Part shown: positions 35,328 to 44,719 of the stretch, in pieces
Position numbering within the stretch: the stretch's first letter is position 1
Layout of the letters: each line of letters begins with the position of its first letter
Assembly (NCBI RefSeq): GCF_014534745.1
Contig: NZ_JACVVP010000031.1
Span: forward strand, 1 to 64,000
Direction: 5' to 3'
DNA from: Flammeovirga sp. EKP202
GTDB taxonomy: Bacteria > Bacteroidota > Bacteroidia > Cytophagales > Flammeovirgaceae
Length of the DNA stretch: 64,000 bases
Translations under genes and position numbers: made by a program
Notes under the pieces: generated by a model
The model's input: only the letters and a program-made list of their open reading frames with translations
The model's database searches: none
Told to the model about the DNA's origin: nothing

Positions 35328-37202
35328 CTAAGCTTTTTGCTTATCCAAATACACCATTAAGATGGTAACATCAGCAGGTGTAACACCTGAAATTCTCGAT
35401 GCTTGTCCTAATGTAAGTGGAGCAACTCTTGTTAGCTTTTCTCTTGATTCAGCTGATAACGCATTGATTTGTTTGTAATCAAATCCTTCAGGAATCTTAT
35501 AGTTCTCCAAAGTAGTTAACTTCTCTGCGATCTTTTCTTCCTTCTCAATGTAGGTTTCATACTTCAAAAGGATCTCAACTTCTTCCAGTGCTTTCTCTCC
35601 AAAACCTTCAAAAGCTTCTTTTAGAGTAGGAGCACTCTCTAAGGTCAGAGCCATATCTACCTTCGTTTTCTTCAAGAATTTATCAGCTTTCAAACCATGA
35701 TTCATTGTTTGTAAACCTCTTTCTTCAAGATGAGGATTGGCATTACTAACCTTCACACTCGTCTCTTTTAAGACTTCAGTAGCTTTTTCAATTTGCTCTT
35801 TTTTCTTCTGAACCGCTTCAAAACGTTCATCAGAAGCAAGACCTAATTGATGGCCTAAGTGCGTTAATCTTAAGTCAGCATTATCTTGTCTCAATAAGAT
35901 TCTATACTCCGCACGAGACGTAAACATTCTATATGGCTCTTCTGTTCCTTTGTTGATCAAGTCGTCAATAAGAACACCGACATAAGCTTCCGATCTTTTC
36001 AATACGAAAGGCTCTCTTTCATTGATCTTATTGTGAGCATTTATACCTGCCATTAAACCTTGAGAAGCTGCTTCTTCATAACCTGTAGTACCATTAATCT
36101 GACCCGCAAAATAAAGGTTTTCTACAAGCTTCGTTTCCAAAGTCGCCTTCAGTTGGGTAGGAGGGAAGAAGTCATATTCAATGGCATAACCAGGTCTGAA
36201 CATCTTTGCATTTTCAAAACCTTCAATTTTACGAAGTGCTTTGTACTGTACATCCTCAGGAAGTGATGTAGAAAAACCATTGATATACATTTCACAAGTA
36301 TTCCATCCTTCTGGCTCCACAAAGATCTGATGACGATCTCTTTCAGCAAAGCGGTTGATTTTATCTTCAATAGAAGGACAGTATCTTGGACCTAAACCCT
36401 GGATTCTACCGTTGAACATTGGTGATCTATCGAAGCCAGTTTTCAAGATATCATGCACTTCATTACTAGTATAAGTGATGAAGCAGCTACGTTGTTTTGT
36501 TAGTGTAGAAGTACTGTCAGAAAAAGAGAATTTCTCAGGGTTTTCATCACCTGCCTGCTCTTGCATTTTCTCCCAGTTCAATGAACGGCCATCAACTCTT
36601 GGAGGAGTTCCGGTCTTCATTCTGCCTGCTTCAAAACCTAATTGTACTAATTGTTCTGTCAAACCTTTAGCCGCATGTTCGCCACTACGTCCACCTCCAA
36701 ATTGCTTTTCACCGATATGAATCAAGCCATTTAAGAAAGTACCGTTTGTCAGTACAACAGATTTGGTATTGAAAACAACTCCCAAACTAGTTTTAACTCC
36801 AGTGATTTTATCACCTTCCATTACTATTTCGGTAGCCATTTCCTGCCATATATCTACATTGTGATTAGCTTCTAAAGCATCTCTCCACTCTTGAGCAAAT
36901 AACATTCTATCACTCTGTGCTCTTGGGCTCCACATAGCAGGTCCTTTTGATCTATTCAACATTCTGAATTGGATCATAGACTTATCTGTGATAATACCTG
37001 ACATTCCTCCAAGAGCATCAATCTCTCTTACTATTTGTCCTTTAGCAACACCACCCATAGCTGGGTTACAGCTCATCTGAGCGATGGTTTGCATATTCAT
37101 TGTAATCAGTAATACTTTAGATCCAAGGTTTGCAGCAGCATGTGCAGCCTCACATCCAGCATGTCCTCCGCCAATTACAATAACGTCATAAGATGGATAC
37201 AT
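35328..37202 (-). CDS. mnmG: tRNA uridine-5-carboxymethylaminomethyl modification enzyme MnmG (GidA)
   Basis: A 624-residue FAD enzyme that works with MnmE to modify the wobble uridine of several tRNAs. The N-terminal FAD motif is DVIVIGGGHAGCEAAHAAA, followed by SCNPAMGGVAKGQIVREIDA, the family signature. GTPPRVDGRSL, GPRYCPSIEDKI and LFFAGQINGTTGYEEAA-like segments follow, and the C-terminal helical domain (about 550-624) has ALSAESREKLTRVAPLTLGQ and ISGVTPADVTILMVYL. In many bacteria gidA sits near oriC, which fits the DnaA boxes to the left and the parS sites immediately upstream. Confidence 0.98.
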   Translation of the reverse strand: MYPSYDVIVIGGGHAGCEAAHAAANLGSKVLLITMNMQTIAQMSCNPAMGGVAKGQIVREIDALGGMSGIITDKSMIQFRMLNRSKGPAMWSPRAQSDRMLFAQEWRDALEANHNVDIWQEMATEIVMEGDKITGVKTSLGVVFNTKSVVLTNGTFLNGLIHIGEKQFGGGRSGEHAAKGLTEQLVQLGFEAGRMKTGTPPRVDGRSLNWEKMQEQAGDENPEKFSFSDSTSTLTKQRSCFITYTSNEVHDILKTGFDRSPMFNGRIQGLGPRYCPSIEDKINRFAERDRHQIFVEPEGWNTCEMYINGFSTSLPEDVQYKALRKIEGFENAKMFRPGYAIEYDFFPPTQLKATLETKLVENLYFAGQINGTTGYEEAASQGLMAGINAHNKINEREPFVLKRSEAYVGVLIDDLINKGTEEPYRMFTSRAEYRILLRQDNADLRLTHLGHQLGLASDERFEAVQKKKEQIEKATEVLKETSVKVSNANPHLEERGLQTMNHGLKADKFLKKTKVDMALTLESAPTLKEAFEGFGEKALEEVEILLKYETYIEKEEKIAEKLTTLENYKIPEGFDYKQINALSAESREKLTRVAPLTLGQASRISGVTPADVTILMVYLDKQKA

Positions 37203-37221
37203 TCTTTCTCCTTATTTTAAA

Positions 37222-37235
37222 GTTCCACGTGGAAC
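37222..37235. promoter_or_regulatory. parS-like centromere site 1
   Basis: Perfect 14-base palindrome GTTCCACGTGGAAC, matching the well-known ParB binding site (consensus TGTTnCACGTGnAACA), in the mnmG leader 20 bases before its start codon. Confidence 0.75.
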
Positions 37236-37376
37236 ATGTTTTTCTTTTTGTGGAAACTACTAAAGAGTCTTAGTAGTCTACTATTTCATTTTCAATTTTA
37301 TAAAACTGAAATAGTCATTGAATTGTTTACTAGTTAAACTTTGATTAACAGATAGGTAGTAACTAGTAAAGCAGTG

Positions 37377-37384
37377 CAAAGATA
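37377..37384 (-). promoter_or_regulatory. -7 promoter element of mnmG
   Basis: TATCTTTG on the leftward strand, 175 bases before mnmG, same core as at metG. The resulting leader contains parS site 1, so ParB binding could affect mnmG transcription. Confidence 0.45.
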
Positions 37385-37602
37385 ATAAATGAAAAGATGT
37401 ATTTATTCTTTAGGTATACATTTATTAATAATTCTTCATACACATGTTCTCATTTTCAATATTGAAATTGATTTATTGAACTGTTTTCAATTTATTCTAA
37501 CAATGAGATAAGCTTATTTTATCATTGAATATACCAGTTGTGAAACATCAACTAACATTCACATCTACTGATGATCTAATCTTAAATCTTATAAACCAAA
37601 AA

Positions 37603-37616
37603 GTTCCACGTGGAAC
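37603..37616. promoter_or_regulatory. parS-like centromere site 2
   Basis: Perfect palindrome GTTCCACGTGGAAC, identical to site 1, in the spacer between ybeY and mnmG. Confidence 0.75.
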
Positions 37617-37640
37617 AAATCAGATCTTATAATCTCAAAG

Positions 37641-37656
37641 TGTTTCACGTGGAACA
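37641..37656. promoter_or_regulatory. parS-like centromere site 3
   Basis: TGTTTCACGTGGAACA, one half like the Bacillus site and one half like the Pseudomonas site, 38 bases from site 2 and 27 bases after the ybeY stop. Three sites in 435 bases form a parS cluster. The remaining spacer, 37240-37600, is AT-rich with no other clear feature. Confidence 0.75.
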
Positions 37657-37682
37657 TTAAATATTTTGATAAAAGTAAAAAA

Positions 37683-38120
37683 CTAAGCTTTCAATTTTTC
37701 AATTCTAATGCCTAATTGTTCATCTTCTAAAGCTCTCATTTTTTTAGCTTCTTCTTCGGATTTATCTTTAAAACCAAGGAGGTGAAGAATTCCATGTATT
37801 AAGACTCTATGTAATTCATCTGTTTCTGAAGTACCAATAGAAGAAGCATTTTCTTTTATTCTATCAATACTTACAAAAATGTCAGACTCAATTTCATTTT
37901 CATATTCTGAATTATCAAAAGTAATGATGTCAGTATAAGTATCATGATCTAAATACTCAACATTTACTTTATGTAGATATTCATCAGAACATAAGATGTA
38001 GTTGACCTCAATCAACTCAAAGTTAAACTTTGTAATTACTTCATGAATCCACTGTTTTACTTCATCAGCATTCTGAACTGTAAAATCAATGTCTTCATTG
38101 AAAAAAGTAATATTATCCAT
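37683..38120 (-). CDS. ybeY: Endoribonuclease YbeY (16S rRNA maturation)
   Basis: A 145-residue protein, usual length for YbeY, which acts in rRNA processing and ribosome quality control. The core is LHKVNVEYLDHDTYTDIITF followed by the metal site HRVLIHGILHLLGFKDKSEE. In most bacteria the motif is H-x3-H-x5-H; here the third histidine is replaced by aspartate (GFKDK). I believe this variant is common in Bacteroidota, so the enzyme is probably active. It overlaps the upstream ATPase gene by one base (TAATG), indicating translational coupling. Confidence 0.92.
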   Translation of the reverse strand: MDNITFFNEDIDFTVQNADEVKQWIHEVITKFNFELIEVNYILCSDEYLHKVNVEYLDHDTYTDIITFDNSEYENEIESDIFVSIDRIKENASSIGTSETDELHRVLIHGILHLLGFKDKSEEEAKKMRALEDEQLGIRIEKLKA

Positions 38121-38536
38121 TAAATATAAAATCTTAGCGTAATTGCTTTCCCCTCGTTAGAAAATTCTACTTCGTCAGCTAAATGTTTAATTAAGAAAAT
38201 GCCTCTACCACCTGGCTTGTCTAAATTTTCAGGAGCAGTAGGATCGGGGAGACTATCATAGTCAAAACCTTTTCCTTCATCTTCTACAGTAAATGAAATT
38301 TCTTTATCAGATACATCTAATTCTAAATGTACATTCTTTTCTTTTTCATTTCTGTTACCATGAATGATTGCATTGTTGACCGACTCAGTTACAGCAATCA
38401 TAATGTTACCATAGATGTCGTCATTAAAATTAAACTCGTCACGAGCTTGGTCGATAAAACTCTCTGCGATACGAACGTTTTCTATTAACGAAGGTATCTT
38501 TAATTTGAATGGCTTATTCATTGTGCTACTCGGCAT
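38120..38536 (-). CDS. RsbW-like ATP-binding protein (anti-sigma-factor kinase family)
   Basis: A 138-residue GHKL-type ATPase domain. The N box is VTESVNNAIIHGNRNEKEK, the G1 box FTVEDEGKGFDYDSLPDP, and the G2 box GGRGIFLIKHLADEVEF. This is the single-domain form of RsbW/SpoIIAB serine kinases that bind anti-anti-sigma factors or sigma factors. No anti-anti-sigma STAS gene or sigma factor is adjacent, so the partner is elsewhere. The gene starts one base after the DUF4175 stop and its own stop overlaps ybeY, so the three form one operon. Confidence 0.9.
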   Translation of the reverse strand: MPSSTMNKPFKLKIPSLIENVRIAESFIDQARDEFNFNDDIYGNIMIAVTESVNNAIIHGNRNEKEKNVHLELDVSDKEISFTVEDEGKGFDYDSLPDPTAPENLDKPGGRGIFLIKHLADEVEFSNEGKAITLRFYI

Positions 38537-38537
38537 T

Positions 38538-41500
38538 TCAATCTTTTATCTTTTCAAAGTATTTATTCACTTCCTGCTTATAGTAGGTATTTAATGAAGT
38601 TGGAATTGTTCTCAGTAATTCAATTTGAGTTTCCTTTTGTTTTAAGTACTCATCAAAACTATCTGGCGGTGGAATCTGCTTTTGTTGTTTTGCAGTTTCA
38701 CCTTTCCTTTCTTCATCTTTTCCTTTTTCTTTTTTCGCCTTTTCAGACTCAAGCATTCTAGTTAAAATTTCTTTCTGTCTTTTTACTAGCTTATCAGTAA
38801 GACGCTTGTTGACCAAGTCATCTTCTGTTTGTTCCATTTGCTTAAGGATTTTTTTATAAGCATCTCCTTCTCCAGTACCTTCACCATCTTTGCCACCTTT
38901 ATCCTTTCCTTGCATCTGTTCCTGACCTTTACCCATACTTTGTTTTAAAGCATTTCGGATCATTTCCTGTTGTGCTGCAAGTTTAGCAAGTTCTTTGGAT
39001 AATTCCTTCCCAGACTTCCCACTTTTCTTTAAGTTTTCCATCTGTTGGTTTAATTGCTGTTGCATCTGACTTGGACTAGGGGAGGACGATGATTGCTTTT
39101 GATTCATCTGTTGCCCTGCCATACTCTGACTCATTTGCTGTTGCATATTATCTAAAATATCGCTCAATAACAAAGCTAGATTGTTAATTGAGGTCATAGA
39201 AAACTGTTGCTTACTTGCGGCCACTTCTGGAACTCGTCTCTTAATGGCATCTAAACTTTCATCCATATATTTATTCATATCTGTCACTTCTCTAGTGACG
39301 AATGATTCAATTTGGAATACTCGTTTTGATAGTGCAACTAAGCTATCTTCTATATATTTAGAATCATCTCTCAATTTAAGTTGAGTTTGTGATAATTCCA
39401 CAAATTTAGGGTCAATTCTTCTAACCTCCTTAAAGGATTCCATCAGATTTTCCTGATCGAAGGAAAGTTTGATCAAATTCTCCATGATTTGCCTTAAAGC
39501 ATCATGGTCTTCACTGATCTGTTCCATCTCTGCAGACTGCATACTTTGCTGCATCTGCTTCGCCATTTGCTGCATTTTATTGGCTGCTTTTTTCTGCGAT
39601 TGATGGGCTTGCTTTTTCTGATTCTGTTTTAATTGTTCAGAAGCATTTTGTTGTTCTTTCGAAATAGATCTCTCATTAGGGGTAAATTGTTCGAAGTCTT
39701 GATTTGTTCGTTCTTCTTTATCCATCTTACGAAGTTGATCCATTTCTTGTTTGATTTTATCAAACTTTTCATTCAACTCATCCTGTTTTTTAACAAGTTC
39801 TTTCTTCTCTTCTGCATTTTCTTTTTTCTGTTCTTCAGAAGAGGCTTCTTCTTCTTTGCTTTCTAAATCTTTTGTTTCTTTTGCAAGCTTTTGTTGTTCT
39901 TGGGCAAGGTCCTCTAATTTCTTAGAAACTTCATTTGCCTTTTGCTGCATTTGAAGTTTTTTGAAAAGCTTTATCGTACGTTCTAATTCCTGCTTAAGAT
40001 TCTTCTGTTGCTTTTCAATATTCTTCAAATTTTCCTGAAGAGATTGATTAATGTGATTTTGCTCCATGAGTTTACTTAGTTCCTCATAAAGTTTCTTCGT
40101 CTCTTCATCATTGATATCATTAATAATTTTCTGAAGCTGTTCTGACTTTTCAGCTGTACTTTTATCTTGATCAGAAAATTTATTCTGTTTGTCTTTCAAC
40201 TCCTGACTTTGAGATTGAAGATTTTCAATTTCCTTTTCTAAAGCTTTTCTCTGCTCGATTAATTTTTGAATATCTTTTTTATCCTGCCAAGTCAGTTGTC
40301 TTTTACCTTTTAGCTTTTCTTCTAATTTCTTTAGATCACGATCTAATTGATCTGCTTTAGCAAGCGTTTCTTCCAGTTGATCTTTCGTTTCTTCTTTTGT
40401 CTGTTCTAGATCTTTTTCAATTTCTTCTGACGTAGGTAACTGAAAAGTATACAAAGGTGTTTTACTTCTTTTGTTTCCATTCACTCCGTCATTGTCATAA
40501 ACTTCCACAAAGTATTCTAACTTATCACCTTCTTTTAAGTTGAACTGATCCGTTTGTAATTGATAGTAGAAACTTTGATCAATAGCTCTTCTATTAAAAG
40601 GAATATCAATTTTCTCAAAAGTATTAGGAGCCTTTTTATCATCTTTTCTTTTTATTCTATATCTCGTTCTTAATCGAGTAATACCGTAGTCATCACCAAT
40701 ATTTCCACCAAATACCAAGTAGTCGTACATCACTGTATCTTGATACTGACGCATACTGATACTTGGGTATTGATCCTTTATGACATTAAGGTAATAGGAT
40801 ATACTGTCTTTGTTGGTACCATAAATATTTGAAAGAGTAACACTGTATTCCGTTGAGTTACTTGAAGTGTATTCAAACTTGAATACATTGTCATCAATAT
40901 TCTTTGCATTCTGATTAATGACTAATTCTTTAAAGTAAAGTCTAATAGAATCAGCTGTTTTTGTATCAAAAAGCCAAGTTATCTTAGAACCTTCAGGAAC
41001 TAATAAGTTTCCTGTATTGGCTATTGTTTCATTATTCTTGTTGGTGTATCTAGGATACTCTATTTGAACACTAAACTTTGAAAGACTAGGTCTTGTTAGC
41101 ATGTTCATTTTAAACTCCTTAGAGTAGTATCCTGCAGCTTTAAATCGAAACCTGATAGGGTGTTGTAGCTTTTTGAAAGTATGATTAAATGAGAAACCTG
41201 GAGTAGAGGCCTCTAATTTGATAAGAGAACCTTTATCTGTTTCTATATAAACATCATTAGGAATGGCTTCACCTTTTAATTCTACTCTTAACTCGAAGTC
41301 ATCACCCTTGAATACATCTAAGTCAGAAGAGATTAATTCAAAAGAGAAAGGAGCTACAGGTAGGAATTCTTTATCAAACTGAACAATTTTAGGAGTACTT
41401 TCTGTAAGAACCTGAGGTTTGATCAGTAATATGCCCAATAAAATACAAAGAGCTGGTAGTAAGTATTGATACCAGTATCTTAAATTCTCTTTGTAGGAAA

Positions 41501-41915
41501 TTGCTAATGTAAAATTGATAGGAGAAAATTGCTTATCTCTTTGTTCGAGAGTTGCTTGAATGAGGCTATTCTTCTTTGCTTCTGATTGAAGTTGGATGGT
41601 ATTAAGAAGTTTATCAGAAATCTCTGGAAAGTACTTTCCGATCTCTTCAGCGGCTTTTTCATCAGAGATTCGATTACTAATACCATTCAGTTTCGCTACA
41701 GGCTTTAATACCCAAATAAATAAGGTATAAACAAAAGTAGAGATGTATAACCCAAATAGAATTGTTCTTGTAGTGGTACCAAAATTATTGAGATACTCTA
41801 AAACGCTAAAAAGTAAAAGCAAACCCAGAACAGCGGCAAACGTTAGAATTGCTCCCTTTAGAATTGCATTCCTATACAGCTTTTGTTTGTAGGCTTTGAT
41901 TTTACTTTCGAACAT
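38538..41915 (-). CDS. DUF4175 family membrane protein with long coiled coil
   Basis: A 1125-residue inner-membrane protein. Two N-terminal transmembrane segments (about 20-42 and 54-75) and a third (about 150-170) lead into a periplasmic beta-rich region to about 495. From about 500 to 1110 come long charged, glutamine- and lysine-rich coiled coils, for example LEETLAKADQLDRDLKKLEE, and segments MQQQMSQSMAGQQMNQKQ. DUF4175 proteins are widespread in Bacteroidota; the role is unknown, perhaps envelope organisation. It is the first gene of the operon with the RsbW-like ATPase and ybeY. Confidence 0.88.
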   Translation of the reverse strand: MFESKIKAYKQKLYRNAILKGAILTFAAVLGLLLLFSVLEYLNNFGTTTRTILFGLYISTFVYTLFIWVLKPVAKLNGISNRISDEKAAEEIGKYFPEISDKLLNTIQLQSEAKKNSLIQATLEQRDKQFSPINFTLAISYKENLRYWYQYLLPALCILLGILLIKPQVLTESTPKIVQFDKEFLPVAPFSFELISSDLDVFKGDDFELRVELKGEAIPNDVYIETDKGSLIKLEASTPGFSFNHTFKKLQHPIRFRFKAAGYYSKEFKMNMLTRPSLSKFSVQIEYPRYTNKNNETIANTGNLLVPEGSKITWLFDTKTADSIRLYFKELVINQNAKNIDDNVFKFEYTSSNSTEYSVTLSNIYGTNKDSISYYLNVIKDQYPSISMRQYQDTVMYDYLVFGGNIGDDYGITRLRTRYRIKRKDDKKAPNTFEKIDIPFNRRAIDQSFYYQLQTDQFNLKEGDKLEYFVEVYDNDGVNGNKRSKTPLYTFQLPTSEEIEKDLEQTKEETKDQLEETLAKADQLDRDLKKLEEKLKGKRQLTWQDKKDIQKLIEQRKALEKEIENLQSQSQELKDKQNKFSDQDKSTAEKSEQLQKIINDINDEETKKLYEELSKLMEQNHINQSLQENLKNIEKQQKNLKQELERTIKLFKKLQMQQKANEVSKKLEDLAQEQQKLAKETKDLESKEEEASSEEQKKENAEEKKELVKKQDELNEKFDKIKQEMDQLRKMDKEERTNQDFEQFTPNERSISKEQQNASEQLKQNQKKQAHQSQKKAANKMQQMAKQMQQSMQSAEMEQISEDHDALRQIMENLIKLSFDQENLMESFKEVRRIDPKFVELSQTQLKLRDDSKYIEDSLVALSKRVFQIESFVTREVTDMNKYMDESLDAIKRRVPEVAASKQQFSMTSINNLALLLSDILDNMQQQMSQSMAGQQMNQKQSSSSPSPSQMQQQLNQQMENLKKSGKSGKELSKELAKLAAQQEMIRNALKQSMGKGQEQMQGKDKGGKDGEGTGEGDAYKKILKQMEQTEDDLVNKRLTDKLVKRQKEILTRMLESEKAKKEKGKDEERKGETAKQQKQIPPPDSFDEYLKQKETQIELLRTIPTSLNTYYKQEVNKYFEKIKD

Positions 41916-41972
41916 GGGCTATAAATTAATTTTAAATAAATAGGGCAAAAACCCTTTACTCTTTGAAAAAAC

Positions 41973-42001
41973 AAGACTGATTTTACAATAAAATCAGTCT
42001 T
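41973..42001 (-). terminator. Terminator after the ABC binding-protein gene
   Basis: Thirteen-base perfect arms AAGACTGATTTTA and TAAAATCAGTCTT with a 3-base loop, followed by GTTTTTTC on the leftward strand. Confidence 0.85.
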
Positions 42002-42030
42002 ATTATTAATCTATAGTAATATAATTAATA

Positions 42031-43800
42031 TTAATTAGTTTTGTCAAAATAAACGGCACTGAAATCACGATATTGCATCGCATTATTAGGAAAATCTTGT
42101 ACCGAGCGTTGAATTAGTCTATATCCTTCGTCATACCATAGTACAATGAAAGGTGCATCTGCCATTAGAATCTGCTCAGCTTTCATAAAATGCTTCAATG
42201 CTTCTTCTTGTGTAGTAGCTGCTAATGCTTTCTCATATTCAACATCAAACTTAGGATTCTTGTAACGAATTAAGTTTGGCCATGATTTCTCATTTGGATT
42301 TTCAGGCAATGTTTTAGAGTAGTAAGCCCATAAGTAGTTTTCTGGACTTGGATAGTCAGCAATCCATGCTAAACGTAGGAAATCATATCTACCCATAATA
42401 CTCTTCTCTGCAATCTGAGCGAAAGGAGAGAATTTCAATTCAATATTGATATTCAGTTGATCCTTCAGTTGTTTTTTCACTTCTAAAGCAACGTTACTGT
42501 ATTGTTCCCCTTCAGTATTTAAGTCCAAAGTGATTTTTGGAAAACCTTTACCGTTTGGATAACCTGCCTTTGCTAAATAATACTTCGCAGAGTCAATGTT
42601 CATAGAGTAACCTCTGATTTCACCTATATCATAGTTTTTGAATACAGGAGGAGTTATACCATTATACCCTTCCATATATCCTTCACCATTTAAGATGTAT
42701 TCTAGGATACGTTGTCTATCGATAGCAAAGTTAAATGCTTTTCTAACATTGACATCACTGAAAATTTTACTTTGATTGTTTAAAGCTAAGAATTGAGTTG
42801 ACATCTCAGGAACTCTTTGCAAACGGTATTTGTAATTTGCAGAGCTTTCATCTGATTCAGTTAAAATGTCAATGATATCCTCCGTTGGGATTCTATACAT
42901 CATATCCAATTCACCTTTCTTAAACTCTAAAAATTCAATTTTCTTATCCTTGATAAATGAAACTACTATTGCTTTTAAGAATGGAAGCTTGTTTCCATAC
43001 TCATCAGTACCGTGGTAGTTTTCATTTTTAGAAAGAATAATACTAATATCTTCATCTACAGATGCAATTTGGAAAGGACCTGTACCAACACATTTTGTAC
43101 GCATATCATCACCATAAAACTCTCTAGCTTCTCTTGGGAAGATAAAAGCACCTGGCCTAGCAAGGTTATATAAGAACATTGAGTTAGGCTTAATCAACGT
43201 AACTTCAAACGTATGTTCATCAATTACTTTAAAACCTGATACTCCTTCTAAACCTTTTGGTGTTCTGATAAATGATAAATCTTCTTTTGTAGCATTATAA
43301 TACTCTGCAGCACCTACAACGATGTCCGTAAATAAATGAGCATACTGATTGTTCTTATTATAAGTACAGATAAGATTAAAACTATAGAAAATATCTTGAG
43401 CTGTCAGTTTCTTACCTTTTCCATCTTCAAAACACTTGTCATCATGAAAGAAGACATTGTCTTTAAGTTTAAAAGTATAAACTAGCTGATCATCTGATTT
43501 TGCATAGCTTTCTACAAGACTAGGAGTTACTTGGAGTGTTTGCTGATCAAACTTAAATAACCCTTCGTAAATCTGAGATGCAATTCTGTAAGAGTAAATA
43601 TCAATTATACTAAGAGGGTATAAGTTTTTGATATACTCAGATTCATTCACTCTAAAGACTCCTCCGTAATACTTATTTCCTTTTGCAGGGGTTAAAGTAT
43701 TTTCTTCCGAATTGTTTTCAGAATCGCCAGGAGTACAACCTGTGAAGGTCAATAAAGTCAATAAAGAGAATGTAATAGCTATTAGCTTTTTCATCTGCAA
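42031..43800 (-). CDS. Peptide-type ABC transporter substrate-binding lipoprotein
   Basis: A 589-residue SBP family 5 protein anchored by a lipobox (LLTFTGCTPGD, cysteine about 22). An alternative ATG two codons downstream gives the same signal. The domain shows IASQIYEGLFKFDQQTLQVTP, YTFKLKDNVFFHDD, then FKVIDEHTFEVTLIKPNSMF and VNVRKAFNFAIDRQRI, all typical of oligopeptide/dipeptide/nickel binding proteins. No permease or ATPase gene is adjacent, so the transporter parts are encoded elsewhere, or it acts with a shared permease. Confidence 0.93.
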   Translation of the reverse strand: MQMKKLIAITFSLLTLLTFTGCTPGDSENNSEENTLTPAKGNKYYGGVFRVNESEYIKNLYPLSIIDIYSYRIASQIYEGLFKFDQQTLQVTPSLVESYAKSDDQLVYTFKLKDNVFFHDDKCFEDGKGKKLTAQDIFYSFNLICTYNKNNQYAHLFTDIVVGAAEYYNATKEDLSFIRTPKGLEGVSGFKVIDEHTFEVTLIKPNSMFLYNLARPGAFIFPREAREFYGDDMRTKCVGTGPFQIASVDEDISIILSKNENYHGTDEYGNKLPFLKAIVVSFIKDKKIEFLEFKKGELDMMYRIPTEDIIDILTESDESSANYKYRLQRVPEMSTQFLALNNQSKIFSDVNVRKAFNFAIDRQRILEYILNGEGYMEGYNGITPPVFKNYDIGEIRGYSMNIDSAKYYLAKAGYPNGKGFPKITLDLNTEGEQYSNVALEVKKQLKDQLNINIELKFSPFAQIAEKSIMGRYDFLRLAWIADYPSPENYLWAYYSKTLPENPNEKSWPNLIRYKNPKFDVEYEKALAATTQEEALKHFMKAEQILMADAPFIVLWYDEGYRLIQRSVQDFPNNAMQYRDFSAVYFDKTN

Positions 43801-43950
43801 TGAAATTTTCTATTTGTTACAGTTACACAAAGTGTATAACTAGGATTAATCATTTATTTTGAAAGAGATACATCTAATATGCACAAGACTAAAAATATTC
43901 AAAAAATTGATCATTTGCCTACAAAAGACCAATTATTTATGAAATTTATT

Positions 43951-44715
43951 TCAAAAATCAATTTCTACAGGGCAGTGATCAGAATGGAAAGCGTCATTAT
44001 GCAATACAGCGTTTGTTAATTGACTAGCAAATTCATTCTGTACCATAAAGTAATCAATGCGCCAACCTAAGTTCTTTCCACGAGCTCCTGCTCTATAGGT
44101 CCACCAACTATACTTACCGGGACTAGGATCAAATTTTCTGAAAGCATCTACAAAACCTCCTTCTTCAATGAACTTCGTAACCCATGCTCTTTCTGCAGGT
44201 TGAAAGCCAGATGTGTTTTTATTTCTTTCAGGGTTATGAATATCAATTGCTTTGTGACAGATATTGAAATCACCACACACAATTAAGTTTTTATAATCTG
44301 CTTTTAAACTTTCTATATAATTATAATAATCATCTAAAAAGCTGTACTTGAAACTTTGTCTCTCGTCTCCAGACGTTCCAGAGGGAAAATATGTATTGAT
44401 TAAAGTGAAATTATCGAACTCACACAGTATCGTTCTTCCTTCATTGTCGTATATATCAATTCCCATGCCTATTTTAGTAGACTTTGCAGGGATTTTTGAT
44501 AAAATAGCGACTCCACTATACCCTTTCTTTTCAGCCGAATGCCAGTAGACATGTTTGTAACCTAAGTCTTCAAAAATTGTCAGATCAACCTGTTCTGGAT
44601 TTGCTTTTACTTCCTGAAGACAGATGATGTCTGGGTTCACATTGGCTACCCATTGGTCGAGTTCTTTTTTTAAAGCTGCTCGAATGCCATTTACATTATA
44701 AGATATGAGTTTCAT
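43951..44715 (-). CDS. xth: Exodeoxyribonuclease III
   Basis: A 254-residue AP endonuclease/3'-5' exonuclease of base-excision repair. It carries MKLISYNVNGIRAALKK, then IICLQEVKANPEQVD with the metal-binding glutamate, VCGDFNICHKAIDIHNP with the catalytic Asp and Asn, and HSDHCPVEIDF with the C-terminal His. The length fits the ExoIII/XthA group. It is 4 bases downstream of a small conserved hypothetical gene in the same direction. Confidence 0.96.
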   Translation of the reverse strand: MKLISYNVNGIRAALKKELDQWVANVNPDIICLQEVKANPEQVDLTIFEDLGYKHVYWHSAEKKGYSGVAILSKIPAKSTKIGMGIDIYDNEGRTILCEFDNFTLINTYFPSGTSGDERQSFKYSFLDDYYNYIESLKADYKNLIVCGDFNICHKAIDIHNPERNKNTSGFQPAERAWVTKFIEEGGFVDAFRKFDPSPGKYSWWTYRAGARGKNLGWRIDYFMVQNEFASQLTNAVLHNDAFHSDHCPVEIDF

Positions 44716-44719
44716 TTAT

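Noticed and set aside
37240-37600. A further gene or small RNA between the parS sites
   Set aside because: No frame of useful length, no hairpin with T tract and no clear consensus apart from the mnmG -7 element.
39633-39954. Rightward frames rich in Phe and Ser opposite the DUF4175 coiled coil
   Set aside because: Antisense shadows of Lys/Glu-rich coding sequence.
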